Shown in pieces: positions 37,165 through 51,636 of a stretch of 64,000 bases of DNA. Where the stretch lies: NCBI GenBank assembly GCA_026988435.1, contig JALSLH010000087.1, forward strand, positions 1 through 64,000, given 5' to 3'. The notes below the pieces were generated by a model. It was given only the letters and a program-made list of their open reading frames with translations, was not told where the DNA came from and did not search any database. Both the position numbers and the translations under genes were made by a program. Every line of letters starts with the position of its first letter. Within the stretch, counting starts at the first letter, position 1. The DNA comes from Methylophaga sp. GTDB lineage: Bacteria; Pseudomonadota; Gammaproteobacteria; Nitrosococcales; Methylophagaceae.

Positions 37165-38427
37165 ATGAACCCAAGTAACTCTTTTTTATCCGTTTTAGTA
37201 TCAAAAAAGAATCTACCCTTATTTATTATCACCCTACTTTTTGCTACCGTAACACTCATAGGCATAGGGCTACTTGCTACGGGTTTCTACCAACAATATT
37301 ACGATAATCCAATACATATAGGAATAGCAACGGCTATCGGTTTGCTCCTTACCTTTATCCTATCTTTGCGACTAGCCTACGGTCCATTTCAAGAGCTCAG
37401 CACGTCATTAGTCACGATGGAAGAACAAAATCGCCATAACCAAGATGCGATTTTACAGTTACTTGATGAAATGGGAGATCTTGCCGACGGTGACTTGACC
37501 GTATCTGCAACCGTAACCGAAGATATTACAGGAGCCATTGCCGATTCCATAAACTACACTATTGACGCACTTCGTGACCTAGTTGAAAACATCAACTCAA
37601 CAACGGTACACGTAGCCTCAGCGGCACAAGAAACACAAGCCACGGCAATACATTTAACAGATGCGAGTGAACATCAAGCTCAACAAATTACAGAGGTATC
37701 AACGGCCATTACAGAAATGGCGGGATCGATTGAACAAGTATCTCAAAATGCGGGGCAATCATCAGAGGTAGCGAAACAATCAGTGCAACTTGCTGCTGAA
37801 GGTAATGATGCTGTAAAAGATGCGATTACTGGTATGGACACCATCCGTGAACATATCCAAGAAACATCAAAACGGATTAAACGACTTGGGGAAAGCTCGC
37901 AGGAAATCGGAGATATCGTAGAACTTATCAACGATATCGCAGAGCAAACCAATATCCTTTCACTTAATGCTGCGATCCAAGCGACCATGGCAGGTGAAGC
38001 CGGTCGTGGTTTTGCGGTGGTAGCCGATGAGGTTCAACGACTAGCGGAGCGTTCGGGTAACGCGACCAAACAAATTGATGCCTTAGTGCGTACAATCCAA
38101 AGTGATACTAATGAAGCGATCAGCTCCATGGAGAAAAGTACTGCCGGGGTAGTATCGGGAGCAAAATTAACACAAGATGCAGGGGCTGCCCTTGTCCAAA
38201 TTGAAACAGTATCAAATCAATTAGCGAGCCTGATTGATAACATCTCCGACGCGGCAAAACAACAAGCACACGCGGCGGTAAGTACATCAAATAGCATGAA
38301 TGTAATTCAAGAAATCACCATGCAAACATCGACAGGTACCAATGAGAGCGCTGCTTCTATCGGTCGTTTACTCGATCTTACTAATGATCTTCGTAAATCA
38401 GTATCTGGTTTTACATTACCATCATAA
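37165..38427 (+). CDS. pilJ: Short methyl-accepting receptor PilJ
   Basis: It is the chemoreceptor of the Pil-Chp system. At 420 residues it is much shorter than Pseudomonas PilJ (about 680). Two membrane helices lie close together (about 17-41 and 46-68) with only a few residues between, so the periplasmic sensor domain is missing. A HAMP-like linker is followed by an intact signalling hairpin with tip [20 protein letters not shown] and [19 protein letters not shown]. Signal input must come from the membrane, the cytoplasm or another protein. There is no C-terminal methyltransferase-docking pentapeptide. Confidence 0.88.
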   Translation: MNPSNSFLSVLVSKKNLPLFIITLLFATVTLIGIGLLATGFYQQYYDNPIHIGIATAIGLLLTFILSLRLAYGPFQELSTSLVTMEEQNRHNQDAILQLLDEMGDLADGDLTVSATVTEDITGAIADSINYTIDALRDLVENINSTTVHVASAAQETQATAIHLTDASEHQAQQITEVSTAITEMAGSIEQVSQNAGQSSEVAKQSVQLAAEGNDAVKDAITGMDTIREHIQETSKRIKRLGESSQEIGDIVELINDIAEQTNILSLNAAIQATMAGEAGRGFAVVADEVQRLAERSGNATKQIDALVRTIQSDTNEAISSMEKSTAGVVSGAKLTQDAGAALVQIETVSNQLASLIDNISDAAKQQAHAAVSTSNSMNVIQEITMQTSTGTNESAASIGRLLDLTNDLRKSVSGFTLPS

Positions 38428-38503
38428 GAATAAGGAATTTAAGTGAAATATATTTTATTTCGTTGCCTACGCCTTAGACTTAATCACTGTTCGGGGGTAA
38501 GCA

Positions 38504-43987
<5,484 letters not shown>

Positions 43988-44004
43988 ATTAGGAACATCA
44001 TAAA

Positions 44005-44454
44005 ATGTCCGAGCAATCTACTGACTTCATCCCATGCATGCTTATACCGCTGCAGCAACACTATTTGCTGTTGCCCAATACAACGTTAGCCGAAGTTATC
44101 CCGATGCCGGATCTTGATGAAGTCAGTGACAAACCTCAATATTGGGTCGGCCAGTGTGATTGGCACACATGGCAAATTCCGGTGATTGATCTTGAAGGAC
44201 TTGTTCAAAATAATCCTTCCAATACTGCCGATGCTAATAAACTTTGCGTAATTCGAGGCATCAATGAATCAAGTAGTGTAAGCGTATATGGCATTCCATG
44301 TTACGGCGTACCACAACTGATTCATTTAACTGAATCTGCACTTAAACCTATCGACGATACAGACGACTCAGATTATTTACACAGCCAAATTCAAATCGGT
44401 AATAATATTGCCTATATTCCTAACTTAGATAATATAGAAGCGGCACTCAATTAA
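44005..44454 (+). CDS. chpC: CheW-like protein ChpC
   Basis: This 149-residue protein has a CheW-type fold: CMLIPLQQHYLLLPNTTLAEVIP at the start, WVGQCDWHTWQIPVIDLEGL in the middle. Its place directly after chpA matches ChpC, a second adaptor known from Pseudomonas. It is 17 bp downstream of chpA and is probably the last gene of the operon. The chpB methylesterase that lies between them in Pseudomonas is missing. Confidence 0.82.
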   Translation: MSEQSTDFIPCMLIPLQQHYLLLPNTTLAEVIPMPDLDEVSDKPQYWVGQCDWHTWQIPVIDLEGLVQNNPSNTADANKLCVIRGINESSSVSVYGIPCYGVPQLIHLTESALKPIDDTDDSDYLHSQIQIGNNIAYIPNLDNIEAALN

Positions 44455-44461
44455 CGACTAA

Positions 44462-44727
44462 TATACCCGTGACCATTCAATCTGTAGATTTCAGAGTTTA
44501 GCACAAGCGTCAGAGCAAGGCGCAATGTGAAGGCAATGACGAGTCCTTGTCAAGCATTGCAACGTAGCACTGGCGTTTGTGCTAATCTCCCACAGGGCAA
44601 GAGAATAAGCCACACTCTTCGTCGTTTTAAAGCCTTAAATTAGAATGACTAATTCTGCGACTTTATGCCTAGAATAGTATGGCTTCTTCTCATGCTGAAT
44701 TCTGCAGATTGAATGGTCACGGGTATA
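44462..44727. repeat. 266-bp inverted-repeat element, copy B (MITE-like)
   Basis: It is the same element as 3427-3692, in opposite orientation and the same length. It begins TATACCCGTGACCATTCAAT and ends with its complement. It occupies most of the 317-bp gap between chpC and slt, starting 7 bp after the chpC stop. TA at both borders fits a TA target site. Inside, the two halves each form their own imperfect hairpin. It contains no gene. Confidence 0.9.
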
Positions 44728-44771
44728 TAGTGTAAGATCTCGCTACTCTTAAATTCTACAACAGATACATT

Positions 44772-46715
44772 ATGACCCCACTAAAATGGATAGTTTGGAG
44801 TAGCCTCTATCTAATCACTCTAAACCCTGCAATTACTTTCGCAACCAGTAATACTGCCACAATAGCAAAGCAGCGCGCAATATTTCAACAAGCAAAAAAA
44901 GCATTGGAAACCAACCGTGTATCGCGTTTTCAATCACTGCAAACACAATTAAATGATTACCCTCTGCAACCCTATTTAGAATATTTGTATCTTCGCCATC
45001 GCTTAAGCCAAACAAAGAATACAACTATTATTCAGTTTCTAAATCAAAACCAAGATACTTTTTATGCGCAGCGGCTTCGCAGTGCCTGGTTAGATCGACT
45101 AGCTAAAACAAAGCAATGGCAACTATTTCTCGATGTTTATCGTGCGCCTCAGTCAGTATCAAGACAATGTCTCCGCCTGCAAGCACTTATTGCAACGCAT
45201 CAACGCGAACAAGCGCTAAAAGACACGCCTGAATTATGGCTATCGTCCAGTTCTTTACCTTCATCTTGCGATAGTGCATTCAAACTCTGGCAAGATAAAG
45301 GCCTGCTTACGGATGAATTACGTCGTCAGCGGATCCACCTTGCTCTATCAAAAAACCAATATTCATTGGCGCTCTACTTAGCAAAATCACTGCCTGATGC
45401 AACTCAAGTAAAATCTGAGATTTCATCTTGGCAAAAAATGCATAATGACCCTCTAACGTCATTGCGAGCATTACCATCGTCAGGCCCCAGCCTTCTAAGC
45501 CAAGATACAGCCATGTCTCGTGACATTATTCAGCATGGCATTGCCCGACTTGCTCGAAAATCCACAAGCCAGGCCTATAAAGCTTGGCAACGTATTGCGC
45601 CTGCTTATAGCTTCACTGAACATGAAAACAACCTTATTCAAAGCGCTATTGGCAAGCGAGCAGCATTAAGCCGAGAAGATAGAACATTAGAATTTTATGG
45701 TGATGCTCCTGCCCAGCCATGGCGTGTTCGTGCCGCACTATGGCAACAAGATTGGCAAGGGGTGCAACGCGCAATTTCCAGTTTAAATTATGATGACAAA
45801 CAATCTACCCGCTGGCAATATTGGTTAGGACGTAGTCAAGAAGAATTAGGTGAAAAATCCGCCGCAGATTCAACCTACCAAGGTATTATTATGCAACGTG
45901 ATTATTATTCTTTTCTTGCAGCAGATAAACTAAACCTAAACTATCAAATGAACCACAACCCTATTGTATCAACAGAATCAGGGCTCGATATTATTTCCCA
46001 ACAGCCTGAAATTCTCCGACTTAAAGAATTTTACGCACTTAATATGGGTCTTGAGGCACGTAGACAAGCATACAAGCTTAAACAAACCCGTACACCTCGA
46101 GAACTACAACTCATTTCGATATTAACGCATCGATGGAACTGGCATAACCAAACTATCGCCTTATTGGGAAAAGCAAAATATTGGGATGCCTTAGATTTAC
46201 GCTTTCCTGTTGTTTATAAATCCGCAGTGTTAAAAGAAGGCAGAAATAATAATATCGATCCAGCATGGTTATTAGGTGTTATTCGCCAAGAAAGTGCTTT
46301 TAATGAACGCGCACGCTCCCGAGTTGGCGCTTCAGGTCTAATGCAACTTATGCCAAAAACAGCTACCCTAATCGCTAAGCTAATCAAGCAGCCTTTAAAG
46401 CGACAGTCTGAGCTTTTAAACTCAAATCGAAATATCCAGCTGGGCAGCGCATACTTAACTAAAATGTATAATGAAAACCAACACAATCCCGTACTAGCTA
46501 CAGCCTCATACAATGCGGGGCCGCACCGTGTTAAAAAATGGTTACCCAAAAAACAACTGGCTGCCGACATCTGGATTGAGAATATTCCATTTAATGAAAC
46601 TCGAAAATACACCAGTAATGTACTTAGTTATGCAGCTGTTTTTGAATATCAGCTCAAACGTCCCATCACACCGTTGCATAAGCGCATGCCAGCAATAAAG
46701 CCTAAAAATCCTTAA
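44772..46715 (+). CDS. slt: Soluble lytic murein transglycosylase
   Basis: It is a periplasmic enzyme that cuts the glycan chains of peptidoglycan, leaving anhydromuramic ends. The 647-residue protein has a signal peptide (WSSLYLITLNPAITFA), the large superhelical U-shaped domain of Slt70, and a C-terminal goose-lysozyme-like domain. The latter holds the catalytic Glu in GVIRQESAFNERARS, then GASGLMQLMPKTA and YNAGPHRVKKWLP. It is 18 bp upstream of cca. Confidence 0.94.
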   Translation: MTPLKWIVWSSLYLITLNPAITFATSNTATIAKQRAIFQQAKKALETNRVSRFQSLQTQLNDYPLQPYLEYLYLRHRLSQTKNTTIIQFLNQNQDTFYAQRLRSAWLDRLAKTKQWQLFLDVYRAPQSVSRQCLRLQALIATHQREQALKDTPELWLSSSSLPSSCDSAFKLWQDKGLLTDELRRQRIHLALSKNQYSLALYLAKSLPDATQVKSEISSWQKMHNDPLTSLRALPSSGPSLLSQDTAMSRDIIQHGIARLARKSTSQAYKAWQRIAPAYSFTEHENNLIQSAIGKRAALSREDRTLEFYGDAPAQPWRVRAALWQQDWQGVQRAISSLNYDDKQSTRWQYWLGRSQEELGEKSAADSTYQGIIMQRDYYSFLAADKLNLNYQMNHNPIVSTESGLDIISQQPEILRLKEFYALNMGLEARRQAYKLKQTRTPRELQLISILTHRWNWHNQTIALLGKAKYWDALDLRFPVVYKSAVLKEGRNNNIDPAWLLGVIRQESAFNERARSRVGASGLMQLMPKTATLIAKLIKQPLKRQSELLNSNRNIQLGSAYLTKMYNENQHNPVLATASYNAGPHRVKKWLPKKQLAADIWIENIPFNETRKYTSNVLSYAAVFEYQLKRPITPLHKRMPAIKPKNP

Positions 46716-46733
46716 GGAGACTCTGAATAAGAC

Positions 46734-47948
46734 ATGAAAACCTATCTCGTCGGCGGCGGAGTTCGCGATCACTTGCTTGGCTTAGCGATTAAAGACCGAG
46801 ACTGGGTTGTGGTTGGCAGCTCACCTAAAGAAATGCTGGCGCAAGGCTACCAGCCGGTGGGCAAAGACTTCCCCGTATTCCTACATCCTAAAACACATGA
46901 AGAATATGCCCTCGCCCGTACTGAACGTAAATCAGGAAAGGGCTATAAAGGTTTCACCGTTTATGCTGCGCCCGATGTAACCTTAGAACAAGATCTCGAA
47001 CGCCGCGATCTCACTATCAATGCAATAGCCCAAGCCGAAGATGGTACCTTGATCGATCCCTTTAATGGGCAACAAGATCTCAAAGATAAAATTCTACGGC
47101 ATGTTTCTCCCGCATTTATTGAAGATCCCGTTCGCGTATTACGCATTGCCCGTTTTGCCGCTCGATTCGGCTTCACCATTGCTGATGAAACCAAACAACT
47201 TATCCAACAAATGGTGGCAAACAAAGAACTAACTCATCTCGTTCCAGAACGCGTGTGGCAAGAACTAAGCAAAGCATTAGCCACTGAACAGCCTTCACTA
47301 TTTTTTATGGCCCTTCGAGATGCAGGTGCATTAAAGACATTATTCCCTGATATTGATCGTCTTTTTGGTGTACCCCAAATGAAAAAATGGCATCCTGAAG
47401 TTGATACGGGCATTCATGTCATGATGGTAATAGATCAAGCTGCAAAACTGAGTGACAATATTACTGTCCGCTTTGCCGCACTATGCCATGACCTCGGAAA
47501 AGGCACGACTCCAATTGACATCCTACCCCACCATTACGGCCATGAAGAGCGCAGTATCAAGCTCACTAAGGCTCTATGCCAACGGCTTCGTGTGCCAAAA
47601 GACATTGAATCCTTGGCTTTAAGCGTCGCAGAATATCACACCCACGTGCATCGTCTTTTTGAAATGAAACCAAAGACAATATTAAAGGTTATTGAAGCAC
47701 TTGATTCCTTCCGTAGACCAGAACGCTTTGAGCAGTACTTGCTCAGCTCAGAAGCCGACAGTCGAGGACGTACAGGTTATGAAGACTTGCCTGTGCCTAC
47801 TATTGCTGCATTCAAACAATGCTTTGAAGCAGCAAGACTTGTCACCACAAAACAATTTATCGACCAAGGATTACAAGGAATAGCCATCGCAGAAGCGTTA
47901 CGTAAGTCACGTATTGAAGCAATTAAACAGTTAATGCCGCTAAACTGA
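46734..47948 (+). CDS. cca: CCA-adding tRNA nucleotidyltransferase (with HD domain)
   Basis: It adds or repairs the CCA end of tRNAs. The 404-residue protein is the long E. coli-like kind: a class II nucleotidyltransferase head (YLVGGGVRDHLLGL, DRDWVVVGSS, ERRDLTINAIA) and a C-terminal HD domain (ALCHDLGKGTTP and HHYGHEERS) linked to phosphatase and phosphodiesterase activity in related enzymes. It follows slt by 18 bp and is probably co-transcribed. Confidence 0.96.
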   Translation: MKTYLVGGGVRDHLLGLAIKDRDWVVVGSSPKEMLAQGYQPVGKDFPVFLHPKTHEEYALARTERKSGKGYKGFTVYAAPDVTLEQDLERRDLTINAIAQAEDGTLIDPFNGQQDLKDKILRHVSPAFIEDPVRVLRIARFAARFGFTIADETKQLIQQMVANKELTHLVPERVWQELSKALATEQPSLFFMALRDAGALKTLFPDIDRLFGVPQMKKWHPEVDTGIHVMMVIDQAAKLSDNITVRFAALCHDLGKGTTPIDILPHHYGHEERSIKLTKALCQRLRVPKDIESLALSVAEYHTHVHRLFEMKPKTILKVIEALDSFRRPERFEQYLLSSEADSRGRTGYEDLPVPTIAAFKQCFEAARLVTTKQFIDQGLQGIAIAEALRKSRIEAIKQLMPLN

Positions 47949-48030
47949 CTAAATACCCACTAAAAATGGTGTATTAACAAATAACTACTTAACGTATAAT
48001 CGGCCCAGAACCTACTTCTAAGGATTAAAA

Positions 48031-49002
48031 ATGAGTGAGTCAATTTCTGCTAACTGGACAAGTGTTAATGCTGCATGCCAACCTTTAGTCGACAGCCTAG
48101 TTGAAAATGCACAAGCATTACAACTTGAAATCAGCACATTAAGTAATGGCACACGTATTATTGATGCAGGTATCAAATGCACCGGCGGTCTAGAGGCCGG
48201 TCGCCTAATCGGTGAAATATGCATGGGCGGCTTAGGCACGGCAACCCTAGGTACTAATAGTGGCTTTGACAACTGGCCTTGGTCAGTCAATGTTCACGCT
48301 AAAACCCCCGTATTAAGCTGTCTCGGTAGCCAATATGCTGGCTGGAGCTTATCACACGAAAAATTCTTCGCACTCGGCAGCGGCCCAGGTCGCGCATTAG
48401 CGGGCAAAGAAGAAGTGTTAAAAGAATTTGGCTATAAAGACGAAGCAGACAAAACCGTTATCGTATTAGAAACCGATAAATTCCCACCGATTGAAGTTGC
48501 AGAAAAAGTAGCTAAAGACTGTGATATCAATGCAAAAAACTTAACGTTCATCTTGACACCAACATCAAGTCTAGCTGGCGTAATGCAAATTGCCATTCGC
48601 GTATTAGAAGTGGCAATGCACAAAGCACATACCCTGCACTTTCCTATGGATAAAATCATTGACGGTTTTGGTGTAACCCCAGTTTCACCGCCAGGTGGTG
48701 ACTTTATGACCGGTATGGGTCGCACAAATGACGCTATTCTTTATGGCGGCATGGTCCATCTATTTGTTGATGCCACTGATGATGAAGCACAAGACTTAGC
48801 TGAAAAACTACCCAGCAACACATCTTCTGATTACGGTCGCCCTTTCGGTGAGATATTTAAATCGTATGATTTCGACTTTTTCAAGGTTGACCCAATGTTA
48901 TTTAGCCCAGCTAAAGTGACAGTGACCAATGCTAATACGGGTAAGAGCTTTACTGCTGGCGAATTAAATAAAAAATTATTGACTACTTCGTTTGAGCTTT
49001 AG
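48031..49002 (+). CDS. mch: Methenyl-tetrahydromethanopterin cyclohydrolase
   Basis: It converts methenyl-H4MPT to formyl-H4MPT in the H4MPT-linked formaldehyde oxidation route of methylotrophs and in methanogens. The 323-residue length is typical. Conserved stretches: [59 protein letters not shown] and [13 protein letters not shown]. An AAGGA site precedes the ATG. In other methylotrophs mch is usually followed directly by more cofactor genes; here a defence insert lies between. Confidence 0.97.
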   Translation: MSESISANWTSVNAACQPLVDSLVENAQALQLEISTLSNGTRIIDAGIKCTGGLEAGRLIGEICMGGLGTATLGTNSGFDNWPWSVNVHAKTPVLSCLGSQYAGWSLSHEKFFALGSGPGRALAGKEEVLKEFGYKDEADKTVIVLETDKFPPIEVAEKVAKDCDINAKNLTFILTPTSSLAGVMQIAIRVLEVAMHKAHTLHFPMDKIIDGFGVTPVSPPGGDFMTGMGRTNDAILYGGMVHLFVDATDDEAQDLAEKLPSNTSSDYGRPFGEIFKSYDFDFFKVDPMLFSPAKVTVTNANTGKSFTAGELNKKLLTTSFEL

Positions 49003-49055
49003 AGTATTCTTTATCTGCTATAACCCCGTCATATCTTATCTGTTCTAAACTCGTC

Positions 49056-49080
49056 ATCCCCGAGATCTTTTATCGGGGAT
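49056..49080. repeat. Short hairpin (ATCCCCGA / TCGGGGAT)
   Basis: An 8-bp perfect stem around a nine-base loop lies 54 bp after mch, within TCGTCATCCCCGAG. Similar GTCATCCCCG hairpins occur as scattered repeats in many bacterial genomes. It has no T run, so it is not a clear terminator. Confidence 0.6.
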
Positions 49081-49177
49081 CTGATGTAATAACGCTAATT
49101 TTTAAGTGGCTTGTCATTGACAAAATACACCACCCATCTGATAATCCACATATAACAAATATATTTAGAGGGTAGCA

Positions 49178-49402
49178 ATGGCACAATTACATTTTTACAT
49201 ACCCGATGCAATTGCTGAGAAAATTAAGCTAAAAGCAGACCATGCCCACTTATCGGTGTCAAAATACCTAGCCGAACTTGCCAAAAGAGAAGTCGAATCA
49301 CAGTGGCCAGAACACTATTTTGAGACCTTTGGTGCATGGCAAGGCGAAGCACTCGCTCGCCCTGATCAACAAGATATTGAGCAACGAGCACACTTTGACT
49401 AA
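49178..49402 (+). CDS. vapB: VapB-like antitoxin
   Basis: It is the antitoxin half of a toxin-antitoxin pair. The 74 residues begin with a short strand and ribbon-helix-helix-like part (AQLHFYIPDAIAEKIKLKA, then LSVSKYLAELAKREV), which would bind the promoter DNA. The acidic, aromatic tail (WPEHYFETFGAWQGEAL) probably wraps the toxin. Its stop shares one base with the toxin start (TAATG), which couples translation. Confidence 0.82.
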   Translation: MAQLHFYIPDAIAEKIKLKADHAHLSVSKYLAELAKREVESQWPEHYFETFGAWQGEALARPDQQDIEQRAHFD

Positions 49403-49800
49403 TGTATCTACTTGATACCAATATTTGCATTTATCTGCTAAATAATCGTCATTCTCATATAGAACAACGCCTGCGAGATATCGCGCCAGCCGATATTGCA
49501 TTGTGTAGCATTGTTAAAGCAGAATTACTGTTCGGCGCACGACATAGCCAAAAAGTCGAAGCAAATTTACAACTACTTAAGCAATTCTTTGCACCACTCA
49601 ATAGTCTAGCCTTTGATGATCGCTGTGCTGAAGAATATGGTGTGATCCGCGCTGATCTCAGCACCCAAGGCAAACTGATCGGCCCCAACGACCTATTAAT
49701 CGCCGCCATAGCTAAGGCACACGATGCGGTGTTAGTCACACATAATACCAACGAATTTTCTCGTATTACGGGATTGCGGTTAGAGGATTGGCAAGTATGA
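49402..49800 (+). CDS. vapC: VapC-like PIN-domain toxin
   Basis: It is a ribonuclease toxin of the PIN family, which cuts tRNA or rRNA in known cases. The 132 residues show the acidic site: Asp5 in LLDTNICIYLL, Glu41 in KAELLFGAR, Asp97 in IGPNDLLIAA, and THNTNEF near the end. The start overlaps vapB. It is 40 bp before the McrB-like gene, so the two systems may have arrived together. Confidence 0.92.
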   Translation: MYLLDTNICIYLLNNRHSHIEQRLRDIAPADIALCSIVKAELLFGARHSQKVEANLQLLKQFFAPLNSLAFDDRCAEEYGVIRADLSTQGKLIGPNDLLIAAIAKAHDAVLVTHNTNEFSRITGLRLEDWQV

Positions 49801-49840
49801 ATTTCTCACGTTAAAGCGCTGAAAGAACAAAGGAAGAAAA

Positions 49841-51625
49841 ATGGTAGAATTAAGTCAAATACTAGAAGAAATTTCCAATAACTGGACCAGCGCTGTTACT
49901 GAGTCGTTTAGTAATCATCTTATTGCCCAAAAAATTCGTAAAGAACTCCCCAATATAATAAAAAACATAGTTGCAAATCAATTTCCAACTCTTGAAATCA
50001 AGTCAAGTGCTGGAGCAGGTAACTGGGCAAATGTACCATGGCTATCAATACTTGACCCCAAAATAACTGACACAACCCAAGAAGGTATTTATCCTGTATA
50101 TCTTTTTAAAGCAGACGGAACAGGAGTATATTTATCTTTAAACCAAGGAACTACAAACCCTGCAAATTTATTAGGCAAGAACGAGGCAGAGAAGCAGGCA
50201 CTTGAAACTTCCCAGTTCATACTGGAATCAATTGATGGTTTAAAAGACTGGGGGGACACATCTATTGACCTTGCCGCTAGCACACCTCTTGGGAAGTCAT
50301 ATGAACGATCAAATATCATAGCTAAATATTATGCTGCGACCTCAATCCCAGATGACCAACAGTTGCAAAAAGACTTATTATCATTGCTCGAGTTTTATTC
50401 TCAAATACGGGAATTAAATATCCCAAAGGAAGATGTAGTGAAAAAAAACAAGCTAAAATCTACTTCACTCCCCAAACCCTTCATCCTACTCTCCGGTATT
50501 TCAGGCACAGGCAAAACCCGCTTTGTAAAACAACAAGCCTTATGCCTTAGAGATGATGGCTCAAACTATCAATTAGTGCCGGTTCGCCCAGATTGGCATG
50601 AACCCTCTGATCTATTAGGTTATATCTCTCGATTAGGCAATAATGGCGCTATTTATATTGTCACTGATTTTTTGCGATTTCTGGTTGCAGCATGGCAAGA
50701 GATGGTTGAAAGTGTTGATGAGAATGAAATTATATTTAACGATAATACGATTCCTTATTGGTTATGTTTAGATGAAATGAATCTTGCTCCCGTGGAGCAA
50801 TATTTTGCTGATTATTTATCGGTGATTGAAACGCGTGAGTGGGATGACAATGGTCAATATCGTTGTGAGCCATTACTTAATGCCAGTATTTTTACACAAG
50901 TTGATGATCCAGCTCTATTAAGAACCAGTCTGAACCTTGATGGCGATGACAATGATGATTTATGGGCTTATTTTTTAAAAAATGGTATCAGTATTCCCCC
51001 CAATTTAATTGTTGCAGGCACGGTGAATATGGATGAAACCACTCATGGCTTTTCTCGCAAGGTGATTGACCGTGCTTTTACGCTGGATTTTGGTGAGTTT
51101 TTCCCCAATGATTATCAAGCCTATTTTGAACCCAGAACACAGGCTAAAACGCTCAGTTACGCTACACTTTCTCGTGTTGATGAAGCTGAACTTGCTAATT
51201 ATGATGGCAAGGGCACAAAAAGCATTGCCTTTTTAGAGGCGATTAATTCAGTGTTAAACGCCACCCCATTTGAGCTGGCATATCGTGCCTTAAATGAATT
51301 ATTAATTGCTGTGGTCTGCTTTGAGCCGAGTGATGACATTGCTTTGCAGGCAGTGTGGGATGACTTTTTAATGACCAAGGTATTGCCCCGTATTGAGGGT
51401 GACGCTGAAAAACTGCATGATGATGGTGAGACCAGTTTGCTACGCCAGTTAGAAATCGTGCTTGAAGCACAGTTAAGTGAGATTTGGAGTGCAAAGACGC
51501 GACCGGATTTATTAAGAGAAGCCATTGATGGCAGCAAGTTAACCATTACTTGCCGTTCTAAAAAGAAAGTCAACTGGATGCAGCAACGCTTAACTGATAA
51601 TAGCTTTACCTCATTTTGGCCTTAA
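49841..51625 (+). CDS. McrB-type AAA+ GTPase with MrcB_N (DUF3578) DNA-recognition domain
   Basis: It is the motor and recognition subunit of a modification-dependent (type IV-like) restriction system. Residues about 1-195 resemble MrcB_N/DUF3578 (GAGNWANVPWLSILDP and GIYPVYLFKADGTGVYLSLN), thought to bind modified DNA. The AAA+ core has Walker A GISGTGKT (219-226), Walker B LCLDEMN (Asp311, Glu312) and the McrB-family loop GTVNMDETTHGFS (Asn396-Met-Asp-Glu) with an Arg after it. The nuclease partner starts 11 bp downstream. The target modification is unknown. Confidence 0.88.
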   Translation: MVELSQILEEISNNWTSAVTESFSNHLIAQKIRKELPNIIKNIVANQFPTLEIKSSAGAGNWANVPWLSILDPKITDTTQEGIYPVYLFKADGTGVYLSLNQGTTNPANLLGKNEAEKQALETSQFILESIDGLKDWGDTSIDLAASTPLGKSYERSNIIAKYYAATSIPDDQQLQKDLLSLLEFYSQIRELNIPKEDVVKKNKLKSTSLPKPFILLSGISGTGKTRFVKQQALCLRDDGSNYQLVPVRPDWHEPSDLLGYISRLGNNGAIYIVTDFLRFLVAAWQEMVESVDENEIIFNDNTIPYWLCLDEMNLAPVEQYFADYLSVIETREWDDNGQYRCEPLLNASIFTQVDDPALLRTSLNLDGDDNDDLWAYFLKNGISIPPNLIVAGTVNMDETTHGFSRKVIDRAFTLDFGEFFPNDYQAYFEPRTQAKTLSYATLSRVDEAELANYDGKGTKSIAFLEAINSVLNATPFELAYRALNELLIAVVCFEPSDDIALQAVWDDFLMTKVLPRIEGDAEKLHDDGETSLLRQLEIVLEAQLSEIWSAKTRPDLLREAIDGSKLTITCRSKKKVNWMQQRLTDNSFTSFWP

Positions 51626-51636
51626 TTTAACGCGTC

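Noticed and set aside
49056-49080. Terminator for mch
   Set aside because: The stem is good but no T run follows on either strand; treated as a scattered repeat hairpin.
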